The notes: generated by a model from the sequence alone, not told the origin. A stretch of DNA of 64,000 nt from CAWGYQ01 sp963817395 (GCA_963817395.1 CAWFOC010000001.1:1-64000), one strand, 5' to 3'; positions 56,717-64,000 are shown, numbered from the stretch's first letter. Made by a program: numbers and translations.

Positions 56717-57508
56717 TCAGTTCCCCGGATCTCGGTTCCCTTGATCGTCTGAATCTTCCGCGTAGAGCACCTTGGCCGTTCTGATCTGCTGCGCGCCCGA
56801 CCGAGGACCGCGCTCAGCGGGCCCGGTGAGCGCCGTGTCGGTGCGCGCCGCGCGGACGATGTAGCGTTGCGGCGCTGGGCCGATGTGATAGAACGGGTAG
56901 CACGTGACGAGCGTGAGCGACCGCGTCGGCGTTGGATCGAGCACAGATACGTCCTCCGGGTCGACGACCCAGGTCCGTTCGACGCGATAGACCTCCTTCC
57001 CTCGAAGCGTTTCGAGCTCGATGGCATCGTCGGCCCCGATGTCTTTCAAGCCTCGAAAAAACCCGTCGCGGTGCCCGGCGATTCCGGAGTTGCCATCCGT
57101 GCCCGGCAGTGCCGTGTCCTCGATGTGACCCACGGCGCGGTTGAGCGTGAATTCGTCGGTACCCGGCAGGATCGGCACCTCGACGCGAATCTTCGGGATG
57201 CGCAGGACCGCGAGCGGTGGCGGTGCGGGCTCGCTCAAGGCCCGCCGCCAGGCGGCGATGCGTTCCGGGCCCCAGAGGCTCAGGTCCGGTGCCGGTGGCT
57301 GTTGGAGCGCGGCCGCCTGGAGACGCGCAAACCGCTCGAGCTCGTGCCGAGCGCCCGCTGCACCGTCGATGTACAACGCGCCCCAGGTCACGAGGCACAC
57401 CACACCGAACGTCCACGCGGTGCGCTCCACGAGCACACGGAGACGGCGCTGCCGTATCGCGATCGATGGGCTGAGCCGTTTGCACTCGCGAAGACCTCCC
57501 GGGAGCAC
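56717..57508 (-). CDS. Class D-like sortase
   Basis: The product is up to 263 residues with a GTG start. One N-terminal membrane segment (TFGVVCLVTWGALYI) anchors it. The sortase core is complete: VLRIPKIRVEVPILPGTDEF, then AGHRDGFFRGL with the catalytic His146, TLVTCYPFYHIG with the nucleophile Cys203, and APQRYIVRA with Arg215. These are the three sortase catalytic residues. The spacing and the TLVTCYPF block resemble class D/GN sortases of Gram-negative bacteria. The C-terminal ~40 residues (after 222) are charged and outside the domain. Its likely substrate is the LPRTAS protein directly downstream. Confidence 0.88.
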   Translation of the reverse strand: MLPGGLRECKRLSPSIAIRQRRLRVLVERTAWTFGVVCLVTWGALYIDGAAGARHELERFARLQAAALQQPPAPDLSLWGPERIAAWRRALSEPAPPPLAVLRIPKIRVEVPILPGTDEFTLNRAVGHIEDTALPGTDGNSGIAGHRDGFFRGLKDIGADDAIELETLRGKEVYRVERTWVVDPEDVSVLDPTPTRSLTLVTCYPFYHIGPAPQRYIVRAARTDTALTGPAERGPRSGAQQIRTAKVLYAEDSDDQGNRDPGN

Positions 57509-57782
57509 CCTTCGCGGTGAACGATATTACGGCCGCGACGGCTTTACCGCCAAGGGCATATCGTATGCCAGAGCTGGAGGCCCAGAATCGTGCCTGTTTT
57601 CACGAGTAGTGGAGATGCTCGCGTATTGGATCTGTGCAGACCCACGGCATTTCGTGCTTCTTGCGTCGCATCTCGTGGGACCGTCGAGCCAGCGAGCGAC
57701 GGGCCGCCAGTCCGACAGTCTGGCGCGGCCTCGGCGCAGTATTGTGAATTTCCGCACCTGGACCCGCCGGGTCTAGCGTTGC

Positions 57783-58997
57783 TCAGGTGGCGGTCGAAGT
57801 GGCATGGCTCGGGCGGCGAAAGAGCAGGCGCACCATCAGCAATGCCGCGAAGACGGACACGAGCAGCACCGCGACTACCACCAGCACCAGACGCTCCAGC
57901 CGGTCCATCGCGCGGTCGACGAGGCGGACGGCTACCTGTTCTGAATCGCGGACGACGGCTTCGCGCTCCTCGGTGATCGTCTTGCGAAGATCGTCGATCG
58001 CCGTCTTGCGCTCGAGGGTCAGGAACTCAAGGACCGCAAGGCGTTCGCCGTGCGCGAACTCGATCGTGCGGACGACGTCCGCTGAGATGGCACTGACCGC
58101 CGCCCGCCGTTCCGTCTCGATGATGTCCGCCGCTCCTTCCACGGTACGAGCCGCACCCTCGAGGGCGGGCATCAGCCGGTGAAGCTCGGACGCCACTCCC
58201 TCTGCCGAAGCCACTGCCCGTCCGGCCAGGGGGATCGCCTCTTTGATCGAGAGGTCGTCGAGCAGGCCGATCGTCTGCCTCTCGATTTCCCAGCGGGCCT
58301 GTCGGACCACCTGACCGCTGTACACTTCGAGTCTCCGGTTCAGGTCGTCCAGCGAGGTGGTGATCTCGGCGGCCACCTGGCCAATAGTCAGAGAGTCCGG
58401 GAGCTCGTTTCTGACGTCGACGCTGAGGATGGGTTGCCGGGCGGCGATCGTTCCGGTAATGGGATGATCGGCGGCCCACCTGCGGACGAAGTCGCGTACC
58501 TTCGACACGTCGCCTGACGTCGTGGCCGAAGCCGCGACTCCCGCAAGATAGTCCTCTGACGTTCGGCACGCCGCGGCTGCTTGTACACTCGCCGGCCCGA
58601 GTCTGGTCTTCCCGGGCCCGCTCTCGAAGTAGGCGCTCATCTGGTAGAGCAGCACCCAGGTATCCACCAGCGCGACATACGGATCGGGTTGGAAGAGCGA
58701 GTCTCGCATTGCGGGCACGGCGTCGATCTTCCACTCGAGCGCGGCAAGTCGAACCGTCGGGCTGGCCGTCGAGGCAGCGATCTCGTCTGCCGCCGACTCC
58801 ATCCTCCCCGTCATCGGGCCGACGAGCGACCGGACCCTGAGTCTGAGTTGCTCCCGATTTACGTTGAGATCGCTCGAGTCGTGGAGGACTCCTACTTGAG
58901 CCGTACGTGGACTGGCGGACCGGCAACCTGCGGCGAGGATCACCAGGCCTATGGCGACAACCAGTCGACCGAATTTTCGATAGTGGCATTCGCTCAT
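57783..58997 (-). CDS. Lipoprotein with C-terminal membrane anchor, hypothetical
   Basis: The product is 404 residues. The lipobox LAAGC (near 21-25) marks it as a lipoprotein. A long, mainly helical body follows, including DYLAGVAASATTSGDVSKVR, then ARWEIERQTIGLLDDLSIKE and heptad-like ERLAVLEFLTLERKTAIDDL. A C-terminal helix (LVLVVVAVLLVSVFAALLMV) and a basic tail (RLLFRRPSH) come last. Having both an N-terminal lipid and a C-terminal membrane helix is unusual. No family is recognised. It stands between the sortase and the sterol-desaturase gene. Confidence 0.6.
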   Translation of the reverse strand: MSECHYRKFGRLVVAIGLVILAAGCRSASPRTAQVGVLHDSSDLNVNREQLRLRVRSLVGPMTGRMESAADEIAASTASPTVRLAALEWKIDAVPAMRDSLFQPDPYVALVDTWVLLYQMSAYFESGPGKTRLGPASVQAAAACRTSEDYLAGVAASATTSGDVSKVRDFVRRWAADHPITGTIAARQPILSVDVRNELPDSLTIGQVAAEITTSLDDLNRRLEVYSGQVVRQARWEIERQTIGLLDDLSIKEAIPLAGRAVASAEGVASELHRLMPALEGAARTVEGAADIIETERRAAVSAISADVVRTIEFAHGERLAVLEFLTLERKTAIDDLRKTITEEREAVVRDSEQVAVRLVDRAMDRLERLVLVVVAVLLVSVFAALLMVRLLFRRPSHATSTAT

Positions 58998-59216
58998 GGA
59001 GTCACCTCACGGCATTGACCTGGCAAGTCTAATACTTCCCGCGTCAATTCATGCCGCTGGGACACACCCATGAGCTGGCGTGCTTAGCTGGGCACTTCTG
59101 GCGGGGTCCCAAGTCTTGCCGGCTCCACCGAGACTCCGATGGCACACGCCATCAGTCTCGACGGCCGACCACGACAGAAAGGCTGGAGCCGATGGAAGGG
59201 CAGAAGCCCAGACGTC

Positions 59217-60104
59217 TCAGGCGACGCGCTGGTTCTCGGCCGCGGTGACGCCGCTGCCTCGGGGCGCGATCGCTGACGGCTCTCCCGTCCGCTCGGCGTC
59301 AGTCGCCTCGCTGAGAAACGGGTGCGCGATCATCCAATGCAGCATCTGGTGCCGGCGCCCCTCGAATCCGTCGACGCCGAAGGCCGCCGCCTCGTGGCCC
59401 ATGGACGGCTGATCGCGATACGTCCCGAAGAGTCGATCCCACCACGGGAAGATGCCGCCAAAATTGGTCTGGCTATCGCCGCCGGACTTCAAGTGGTGAA
59501 TGCGGTGCATCTCCGGCGTCACCAGCGTGAGCCGCAGCATGCGGTCGAGGGTGTGCGGCATCCGGATATTCGAATGCTCGAGAAATCCGTTGAAGGTTTC
59601 GAGCAGCGCCGAAATGAAGACGAACGCTGGCGGTGCGCCGAGCGCCGTGACCGCCGCAAAACCAATCGCTCCCGTAATAATCCCTTCGAGCGGATGAAAG
59701 CGGACGCCGGTCGTGAAGTCGCAGTCGTTGTCGCTGTGATGGGTCCGATGGATGCGCCACAACCAGTCGACGCGATGCAGCAGATAGTGCTGCCCATAGG
59801 CCACCAGGTCAAGCGTCAGCACGGTGACGACGAGGCCCATCCACTGCGGCAACGTGACGTAGTTCAGCAGCCCGATGCCGTACTGCTGGCTCAGCGCGGC
59901 GCCCAGCAGACCGAATGCCGGCAACAGCGTCTTCATGATGAAGGTGCCGAGGATGGCGATGCCGAAATTGCTCGTCCATCGGAGCTTGAGCGCATCGCCC
60001 GCGGCACGACGCGGGACGATGCTCTCGAGCAGCGCGACGATGATGATGGCGCCGAAGTAGTCGACGGCGTAGATTTCCGACGCCCGTGCGAGTAAGCCTT
60101 CCAT
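59217..60104 (-). CDS. Sterol desaturase / fatty-acid hydroxylase superfamily protein
   Basis: The ATG at 60104 (AGGAG upstream) gives 295 residues; a GTG at 60116 is also possible. The di-iron His boxes are present in order: HYLLH, HRTHH, and HRIHH with a preceding HxxxNFGG region. About four membrane segments flank them. Members introduce hydroxyl groups or double bonds into membrane lipids or sterol-like compounds. It lies last on the strand after the VPEID-CTERM mini-genes, with a ~50-base gap to the nearest one, so it could be on the same transcript. Confidence 0.88.
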   Translation of the reverse strand: MEGLLARASEIYAVDYFGAIIIVALLESIVPRRAAGDALKLRWTSNFGIAILGTFIMKTLLPAFGLLGAALSQQYGIGLLNYVTLPQWMGLVVTVLTLDLVAYGQHYLLHRVDWLWRIHRTHHSDNDCDFTTGVRFHPLEGIITGAIGFAAVTALGAPPAFVFISALLETFNGFLEHSNIRMPHTLDRMLRLTLVTPEMHRIHHLKSGGDSQTNFGGIFPWWDRLFGTYRDQPSMGHEAAAFGVDGFEGRRHQMLHWMIAHPFLSEATDAERTGEPSAIAPRGSGVTAAENQRVA

Positions 60105-60154
60105 CGAGCCGTGCACTCCTGAACGCTCTAGCCAGCGTTCACATGACCTCCGCT

Positions 60155-60340
60155 TTACTTCCGACCCCAGCGAGCCCGCACGATCATCGCGCCAGCCGCG
60201 AGCAGACCGAGGCCGGCCGAGATCGAGGTGCCGTCAATTTCTGGAGCCGGCAACGCGTCAAGCGCCAACGCCAGCGTCTCGGTGACCACAAGGACGACGA
60301 GCACTCCCAAGCTGCAGAACACGAGCCGTGCCATACGCAT
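60155..60340 (-). CDS. VPEID-CTERM mini-protein 1
   Basis: The product is 61 residues; AGGAG lies before the ATG. A hydrophobic N-terminal segment (LVFCSLGVLVVLVV) is followed within ~10 residues by the sorting tail: APEID at 32-36, then GTSISAGLGLLAAGAMIVRA and a short basic end (RWGRK). The VPEID-like motif, glycine-rich hydrophobic helix and basic tail define VPEID-CTERM proteins, the substrates of exosortase E. Almost no mature domain exists between signal peptide and motif. It is the last of four such genes. Confidence 0.8.
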   Translation of the reverse strand: MRMARLVFCSLGVLVVLVVTETLALALDALPAPEIDGTSISAGLGLLAAGAMIVRARWGRK

Positions 60341-60382
60341 AGAGACTCCTTCTGACCATTTACCAACTGTTTCCCGCTGTTG

Positions 60383-60574
60383 CTACTTCGACTTCAACCG
60401 GGATCTGACGATCAGAACTCCCGCCGCCAACAAACCGAAGCCGGCGGCCAGGGTGCTGCCGTCGATCTCAGGAACCTGCGTGACCCCTCCTGCCTGCGCC
60501 GGACTTTGAACCGCGAGGACCATGGCGATGACGCCGAGTCCGTACCACGCTGCGCGAACGAGCTGTGACCGCAT
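60383..60574 (-). CDS. VPEID-CTERM mini-protein 2
   Basis: The ATG at 60574 is preferred to the upstream start at 60601 because GGAGGG lies just before it and it makes the protein 63 residues, like its two neighbours. The signal helix is YGLGVIAMVLAVQSPAQA. VPEID lies at 34-38 followed by GSTLAAGFGLLAAGVLIVRS and RLKSK. The segment expected between signal cleavage and motif is only about five residues. Confidence 0.82.
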   Translation of the reverse strand: MRSQLVRAAWYGLGVIAMVLAVQSPAQAGGVTQVPEIDGSTLAAGFGLLAAGVLIVRSRLKSK

Positions 60575-60603
60575 GTGAGTGCCCTCCGTTCGTAATGCCA
60601 TGA

Positions 60604-60795
60604 CTACTTCGACCGCATCCGTGACCGGACGATCAGCGCGCCGGCCGCGAGCAAGCCGAGGCCGGCCGAAAGCAAGCTACCGTCGATTTCCGGTACGACT
60701 ATGAAGTCGCTGGCCAGGGCGGGACCCTGGACGGCGAGAATCAGCGCGAGAACGCCGAGCCCGAACCAGCCTCCGCGAACGATGTGTTGACGCAT
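60604..60795 (-). CDS. VPEID-CTERM mini-protein 3
   Basis: The product is 63 residues with AGGAG before the ATG. The signal helix is FGLGVLALILAVQGPALA. VPEID is at 34-38, then GSLLSAGLGLLAAGALIVRS and RMRSK. It differs from mini-protein 2 mostly in the short region around the cleavage site (SDFIV against GGVTQ), consistent with a recent tandem duplication. Confidence 0.83.
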   Translation of the reverse strand: MRQHIVRGGWFGLGVLALILAVQGPALASDFIVVPEIDGSLLSAGLGLLAAGALIVRSRMRSK

Positions 60796-60830
60796 TGCCG
60801 CTTCTCCTTTTGGTGTGACTTCTTTTGGTG

Positions 60831-61022
60831 TTACTTCGATTGCATCCGCGATCGAACGATCAAGACGCCCGCCGCGAGCAGCCCAAGCCCCGCGGACATC
60901 GAGCTCGGGTCGATTTCCGGCGCCTGCGCCGTCGCGGCCGCGAAGAGTCGTGTGCCGAGCGACAGAACAAGCGTCAAGAGTCCGAGGCCGTAGGTTGCCT
61001 TTTCAATCCACCGTGCGCACAT
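60831..61022 (-). CDS. VPEID-CTERM mini-protein 4
   Basis: The product is 63 residues, with AAGGAGGCGCC before the ATG. The signal helix is YGLGLLTLVLSLGTRLFA. APEID is at 34-38, then PSSMSAGLGLLAAGVLIVRS and RMQSK. It is the first mini-gene after the exosortase, with only 34 bases between the two, so translation and regulation are probably joint. Confidence 0.83.
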   Translation of the reverse strand: MCARWIEKATYGLGLLTLVLSLGTRLFAAATAQAPEIDPSSMSAGLGLLAAGVLIVRSRMQSK

Positions 61023-61056
61023 GGCGCCTCCTTGGTTAGTCAGAAACTGCCGTTGG

Positions 61057-62514
61057 TTACGACCACGCTGACCAGTGTCCAGTGGTCAGCGTGTAGAGCA
61101 TCAACAGACCGTTGGTCGTTGCGTGCGCCTGCACCGCGTCGCCAATCGCGCCGCGGCGATAGAGCGCCAGCGAAAATGCCATCCCTGCGAGCGTGCCGGC
61201 GACCCACTGCGGGCCGTGCATGGCGCCAAACAATACCGACGACACGAGAAACGGCACCCACGAAAAACGTGCGACCGGAATCGATTGAAAGTCGGCGTTT
61301 AACAGCCGCCGCCCCAGGAATCCGCGGAACGCGAGCTCTTCGGCCATCGGAATCGCCACGACGTAGCCGATGCCACGCAGCGCGAGCCAAACCGCGGCCG
61401 ACGAGAACGGCACGGTCGACAGAGCGGCCGGCCAGAGATCCTTGTCACTCGGACCGCTGGGCAGCAGTGCCAGCCACATGACGCACGTCGCCGCGCCGAT
61501 GGCGATCGAGATCCACGACCAGGACCACTTCATCTCGGTGTACTGCCTGCGGAACGCCCACAACACGCCGGCCACGACGAGCAGGCGCAGCGGATACAAC
61601 CAGTCGAAGCCGGCCGACAGTGCGCCGGTCAGCATCGCGGTGGCCGTGAGTGCCGCAAACGGTCCGAGATAGGCCGCGGTCGCCGTGTCTGGCGGCGCGA
61701 CCTCCCGGCGCTCCTTGTGCGTCCGCTGAAAAAAGCCGCCGCGCATCGTGACGCCCACGAATCCGAGCGCGATCACGTTGAAGGCGATCCAGCCGGCTTG
61801 TGAATGGAAGCCGCCGCGAGCGATCGCCGGCCACCCGGACGTCCCGATCGCGACCAGCGCGACAATCCGCAGCGCGTTGACGATCCAGATCGTCATCGCG
61901 CCAATGGGCAGCAGCATGAGCGCCGCCGGGAAACGCAGCTCGCGGCGGCACAGCCAGAGGTAGATGCCGAGAAAACCGACAATCAGGCCGATACCCTCGT
62001 AGCCTGAGCACTCCGGCGAGATCGCGACTTTGAAGGTTGGCGTGCCGACGATGAGCCGCGCCGGATCGCTGAGGGTTGACGGATAGATCAGGCGAAGCGT
62101 CCACTCGACGACCGCGAAGGTGTAGCGGGCGAGCGAATGCCAGAGCTGTTCGGTGATGAATCCTGCCGACCAGATCGCGCCGCCGGCGATCGCGGCCCAG
62201 GCCAGCTTGACGCCCGCGGCTCTCGCGGCGGCGCGCCAACTGCTGATCGGAAAGATCGCCAGGCTCCAGGCGACGAGCGTTCCTGCACCGGCGATGAACC
62301 ACGCCACGGTGCGGAGCGGAAGCTGCGGGGGCGCTGCCTTATCGGATTCGAAAAGCGATGCGCTGAGAAGGATGAAGGCCAAGAGGAACGTGGCATGTAC
62401 AGCCAGCGGCACGATCCGCCAACGATGAGCATCAGGAACCGTCACGCTGCGCAGTCCGCGGAGAAGGTCTTTGCCGGCCAGCACGATCGTGAGGACCGCG
62501 ATCGTCGTGGCCAA
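61057..62514 (-). CDS. xrtE: Exosortase E fused to a CPBP protease (VPEID-CTERM system)
   Basis: The open frame from a TTG at 62514 gives 485 residues, but in-frame hydrophobic coding (LLAAELLYLTF, then SDSAFALILGWAPQYLRL) continues upstream to about 62664. A GTG at 62668 would start it as MSSSFLP if one base is removed, so the true gene probably begins there. The exosortase half has Cys169 (SPECSGYEG), Arg216 (NALRIV) and His237 (GGFHSQAGW), the expected catalytic trio. The other half is a CPBP-type intramembrane protease with EELAFRG (392-398), HGPQW (His433) and HATTNG. This fusion is the exosortase E/VPEID-CTERM enzyme. Its four likely substrates follow directly downstream. Confidence 0.88.
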   Translation of the reverse strand: MATTIAVLTIVLAGKDLLRGLRSVTVPDAHRWRIVPLAVHATFLLAFILLSASLFESDKAAPPQLPLRTVAWFIAGAGTLVAWSLAIFPISSWRAAARAAGVKLAWAAIAGGAIWSAGFITEQLWHSLARYTFAVVEWTLRLIYPSTLSDPARLIVGTPTFKVAISPECSGYEGIGLIVGFLGIYLWLCRRELRFPAALMLLPIGAMTIWIVNALRIVALVAIGTSGWPAIARGGFHSQAGWIAFNVIALGFVGVTMRGGFFQRTHKERREVAPPDTATAAYLGPFAALTATAMLTGALSAGFDWLYPLRLLVVAGVLWAFRRQYTEMKWSWSWISIAIGAATCVMWLALLPSGPSDKDLWPAALSTVPFSSAAVWLALRGIGYVVAIPMAEELAFRGFLGRRLLNADFQSIPVARFSWVPFLVSSVLFGAMHGPQWVAGTLAGMAFSLALYRRGAIGDAVQAHATTNGLLMLYTLTTGHWSAWS

Positions 62515-62780
62515 CCGGAGATATTGCGGAGCCCACCCGAGGATCAGGGCAAAGGCGGAGTCGGAACGAAGAAGGCTTTGGGTGTCGAACCGGAAGGTGA
62601 GGTATAGCAGTTCAGCCGCAAGGAGGACGACCGCGGCGACAACGGTAGGCAGAAACGACGAAGATCACCCGCCCGGCCCGCCGCTAAAGTGCGCGCCTGC
62701 AGTGCGTTCGCGAGGGCCGTGGCCTGTGAAGTGATGAGCTGGCCCTAGCAATTGAGGTGCCGGTGGGATTATTGGGCCGT

Positions 62781-62806
62781 TATGGCTGTAAATGGTTACA
62801 GCCATA
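62781..62806. promoter_or_regulatory. Perfect 26-base inverted repeat overlapping the xrtE promoter (candidate operator)
   Basis: TATGGCTGTAA (62781-62791) and TTACAGCCATA (62796-62806) are exact reverse complements around a 4-base spacer (ATGG). It overlaps the predicted -10 region and the transcription start of xrtE. Such a symmetrical site at a promoter core normally binds a dimeric regulator. It could also form a hairpin in RNA, but no U-run follows. Confidence 0.5.
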
Positions 62807-62832
62807 CCACTTCCATCGTTGAATTTTGTCAA
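62804..62832 (-). promoter_or_regulatory. Candidate promoter of the xrtE-VPEID transcript
   Basis: On the minus strand a perfect TTGACA (62832-62827) is followed after 17 bases by TGGTAT (62809-62804), a weak 3/6 match to TATAAT. The sequence around it is AT-richer than the coding DNA on either side. The start of transcription would lie near 62797, inside the inverted repeat, about 130 bases before the likely GTG start of the exosortase. Confidence 0.4.
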
Positions 62833-63274
62833 TCCCTGGGGTAAAAGCTGAGCAATAGAGGACTTTTGTCGCGCCCCGCGGATTTTCTCGGAATTGCCGG
62901 CTCCTTCACCAGCAGTTCCGGCCCTGGACCTTGGGGGCGAAACGCCGAAACCCCTCGGACATTTTCGGAAGTTTGGTTGCGGGGGGGGGGTGTCTATGGT
63001 GTCCGTCGCCCGCGTGTCCTGGGCCGCGGCATGACGCGCGCCGTCGTCCGCGTAGCCCGCGTTTCGGTGCCCACAAAGTGGCCCAGCTGTATGAGCATGG
63101 GCGCGATGGAAGTCGGGAAGAGGGGGTTAAGGTGTGGTTGCGGGGGGGTGTTGGCGTCATGGGTACCCGAGGTGGCGGCCTGATGCGCGCGCCGTCGTCT
63201 GTCGTGCGCCGCCGCGCTGGGCATCGACGCGGACGCGGATGGTTGAGCGCAGGTGATCAGACGGGTTCAGGGAA

Positions 63275-64000
63275 CTACCACGAGATCGTAACGGAACCGT
63301 CGCCGCTGTTGACCCCCTTCTCATGCACGACACCCTTCGCGCCGGGCGCCGCGAACGACGAGCCACCCCCGCCGCCCGCGGCGCCAGCGGTGCTGGGGTT
63401 TCCACCACCACCGCCCCCACCGCCGAAGTAGCCCCCGCCACCACCGCCGCCACCAATGACTCCGGGCTGGTGGGTGCCACTGATTCCACCCTCACCTGCC
63501 ACGCCCGCGGTTCCGGGGGTGCCGCTGCTGCTGCCGGGGCTTGCGTCGCCCCCGGCGCCGCCCGCCTCCTGCGTGCCTCCGCCGCCACCGCCGCCGCTTC
63601 GGTCCGGGCTCTCGCCAGGATCGGCGATGAGACCTCCGCCGTCGCCGCCGTCCCCGCCAGGGTCGGCACGGCCGCCGGCTTCAGCGCCGCCGCCCCCTCC
63701 GCCGCCGGCGATCACCAGCGGGGTGGCGCCCTGATAGACGTCCGACGCACCACCGCCACCGCCACCGACTCCGGTGCTTCCGCCGCCTCCGTTGAAGCCG
63801 CCGACAAAACCAAGGCCAGCACCACCGACATGCACGGTGAGCAATGCGCCCGGCGAGACGGACACGGTCGCCCTCGTCTGACCGCCCAAGCCACCCGCGC
63901 CGGGAAGATCCCCAAAACCAGCAACGCCCGATCCGCCGCTGGCCTCAATGGTGACGCGTACGACGCCGTCGGGCACCGTAAGGGTCTCCGTGCCCACAGA
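63275..64000 (-). CDS. Glycine-rich repeat protein, partial (N-terminus beyond window)
   Basis: The readable part is ~240 residues and is open at the right edge. It begins with a strand typical of these proteins (ETLTVPDGVVRVTIEASGG), then has long Gly runs (TGVGGGGGGASDVYQGATPL, YFGGGGGGGG) with Asp/Ser/Ala-rich spacers. It ends in GGGGGSSFAAPG and the closing strand SGDGSVTISW. This is the glycine-rich beta-sandwich repeat domain seen in large bacterial surface proteins. The missing start presumably carries a signal peptide. Nearness to a sortase and an exosortase makes surface attachment plausible, but no sorting motif lies at this C-terminus. Confidence 0.75.
   Translation of the reverse strand, partial: SVGTETLTVPDGVVRVTIEASGGSGVAGFGDLPGAGGLGGQTRATVSVSPGALLTVHVGGAGLGFVGGFNGGGGSTGVGGGGGGASDVYQGATPLVIAGGGGGGGAEAGGRADPGGDGGDGGGLIADPGESPDRSGGGGGGGTQEAGGAGGDASPGSSSGTPGTAGVAGEGGISGTHQPGVIGGGGGGGGYFGGGGGGGGNPSTAGAAGGGGGSSFAAPGAKGVVHEKGVNSGDGSVTISW

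Larger units (their letters stand above)
62669..63274. other. Non-coding stretch with operator, promoter and G-rich direct repeats
   Basis: No gene is recognised in these ~600 bases. They contain the xrtE promoter and inverted repeat. They also hold two imperfect copies of a G-rich unit: GGTTGC followed by ten G's (62975-62990) and GGTTGC followed by seven G's (63136-63148). Each is followed about 50 bases later by a GATGCGCGC/CATGACGCGC-like block with CGCCGTCGTC. The unit may be a relic of a duplicated sequence. Confidence 0.4.

Noticed and set aside
60155..61022. Short spaced repeats that could suggest a CRISPR array
   Set aside because: The similarity between units is protein-coding (VPEID tails) with intact start sites; unit and spacer lengths do not fit an array. 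No CRISPR is seen anywhere in the window.
63157..63669. Ala/Arg-rich ORF antiparallel in phase to the glycine-rich gene
   Set aside because: It is a shadow of GGC/GGT-rich repeat coding in another frame.
1..64000. tRNA, rRNA, insertion sequences, phage genes
   Set aside because: I searched by eye for tRNA T-loop patterns, transposase motifs and phage structural genes and found none that could be supported.

Overview
The window is GC-rich, densely coded DNA from a Gram-negative-type bacterium. It has many secreted proteins and lipoproteins, an outer-membrane-type beta-barrel protein, an imuA-imuB-dnaE2 mutasome, an exosortase E with VPEID-CTERM substrates, and a class D-like sortase. This mix suggests Acidobacteriota, most likely class Vicinamibacteria. 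That placement is inferred from gene content; no rRNA or tRNA gene is visible.

Layout. At 0-6.2 kb the end of an MFS exporter is followed by an SOS-type mutagenesis operon (imuA, imuB, dnaE2) with its own promoter. At 6.2-19.5 kb lie a secreted metallophosphoesterase, a radical SAM gene with a secreted partner, a DUF4097 protein, a triple RidA protein, a YqiA-like esterase overlapping a SpoIID/gluzincin fusion, the msrP-msrQ methionine sulfoxide repair pair, and DUF547, TPR, DUF937 and AsmA-like proteins. At 19.7-33.8 kb are an asparagine-synthetase-like/FemAB-like pair, a YdcF-like protein, an LVIVD protein, an M48 protease, a large TPR protein, AI-2E and dicarboxylate transporters, and an ATP-grasp-like/glycosyltransferase pair. 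At 34-54 kb are small membrane proteins, a PQQ-propeller protein, an AraC regulator, a TPR-DUF4331-HupE block, a CxPxR sulfatase, a beta-barrel protein, a GT-C glycosyltransferase and a PAP2 protein.

The most notable region is 54.4-62.8 kb. A class D-like sortase is followed by a secreted protein ending in LPRTAS, a hydrophobic segment and an arginine-rich tail. About 4 kb further on, an exosortase E fused to a CPBP protease lies immediately upstream of four tandem 61-63-residue proteins. Each of these is little more than a signal peptide joined to a [VA]PEID sorting tail. A strong-looking promoter overlapped by a perfect 11-bp inverted repeat lies upstream of the exosortase gene. Two different C-terminal protein-sorting systems therefore sit side by side.

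Quality caveat. Between about 21 and 52 kb, and again at the exosortase start, many genes carry single-base frame breaks although both frames encode clearly conserved protein. Several breaks lie in short homopolymer runs. I read most of them as assembly errors, and give full-length coordinates with each break located. True decay is more likely for an ArsR fragment near 34 kb and an aquaporin fragment near 54.1 kb.
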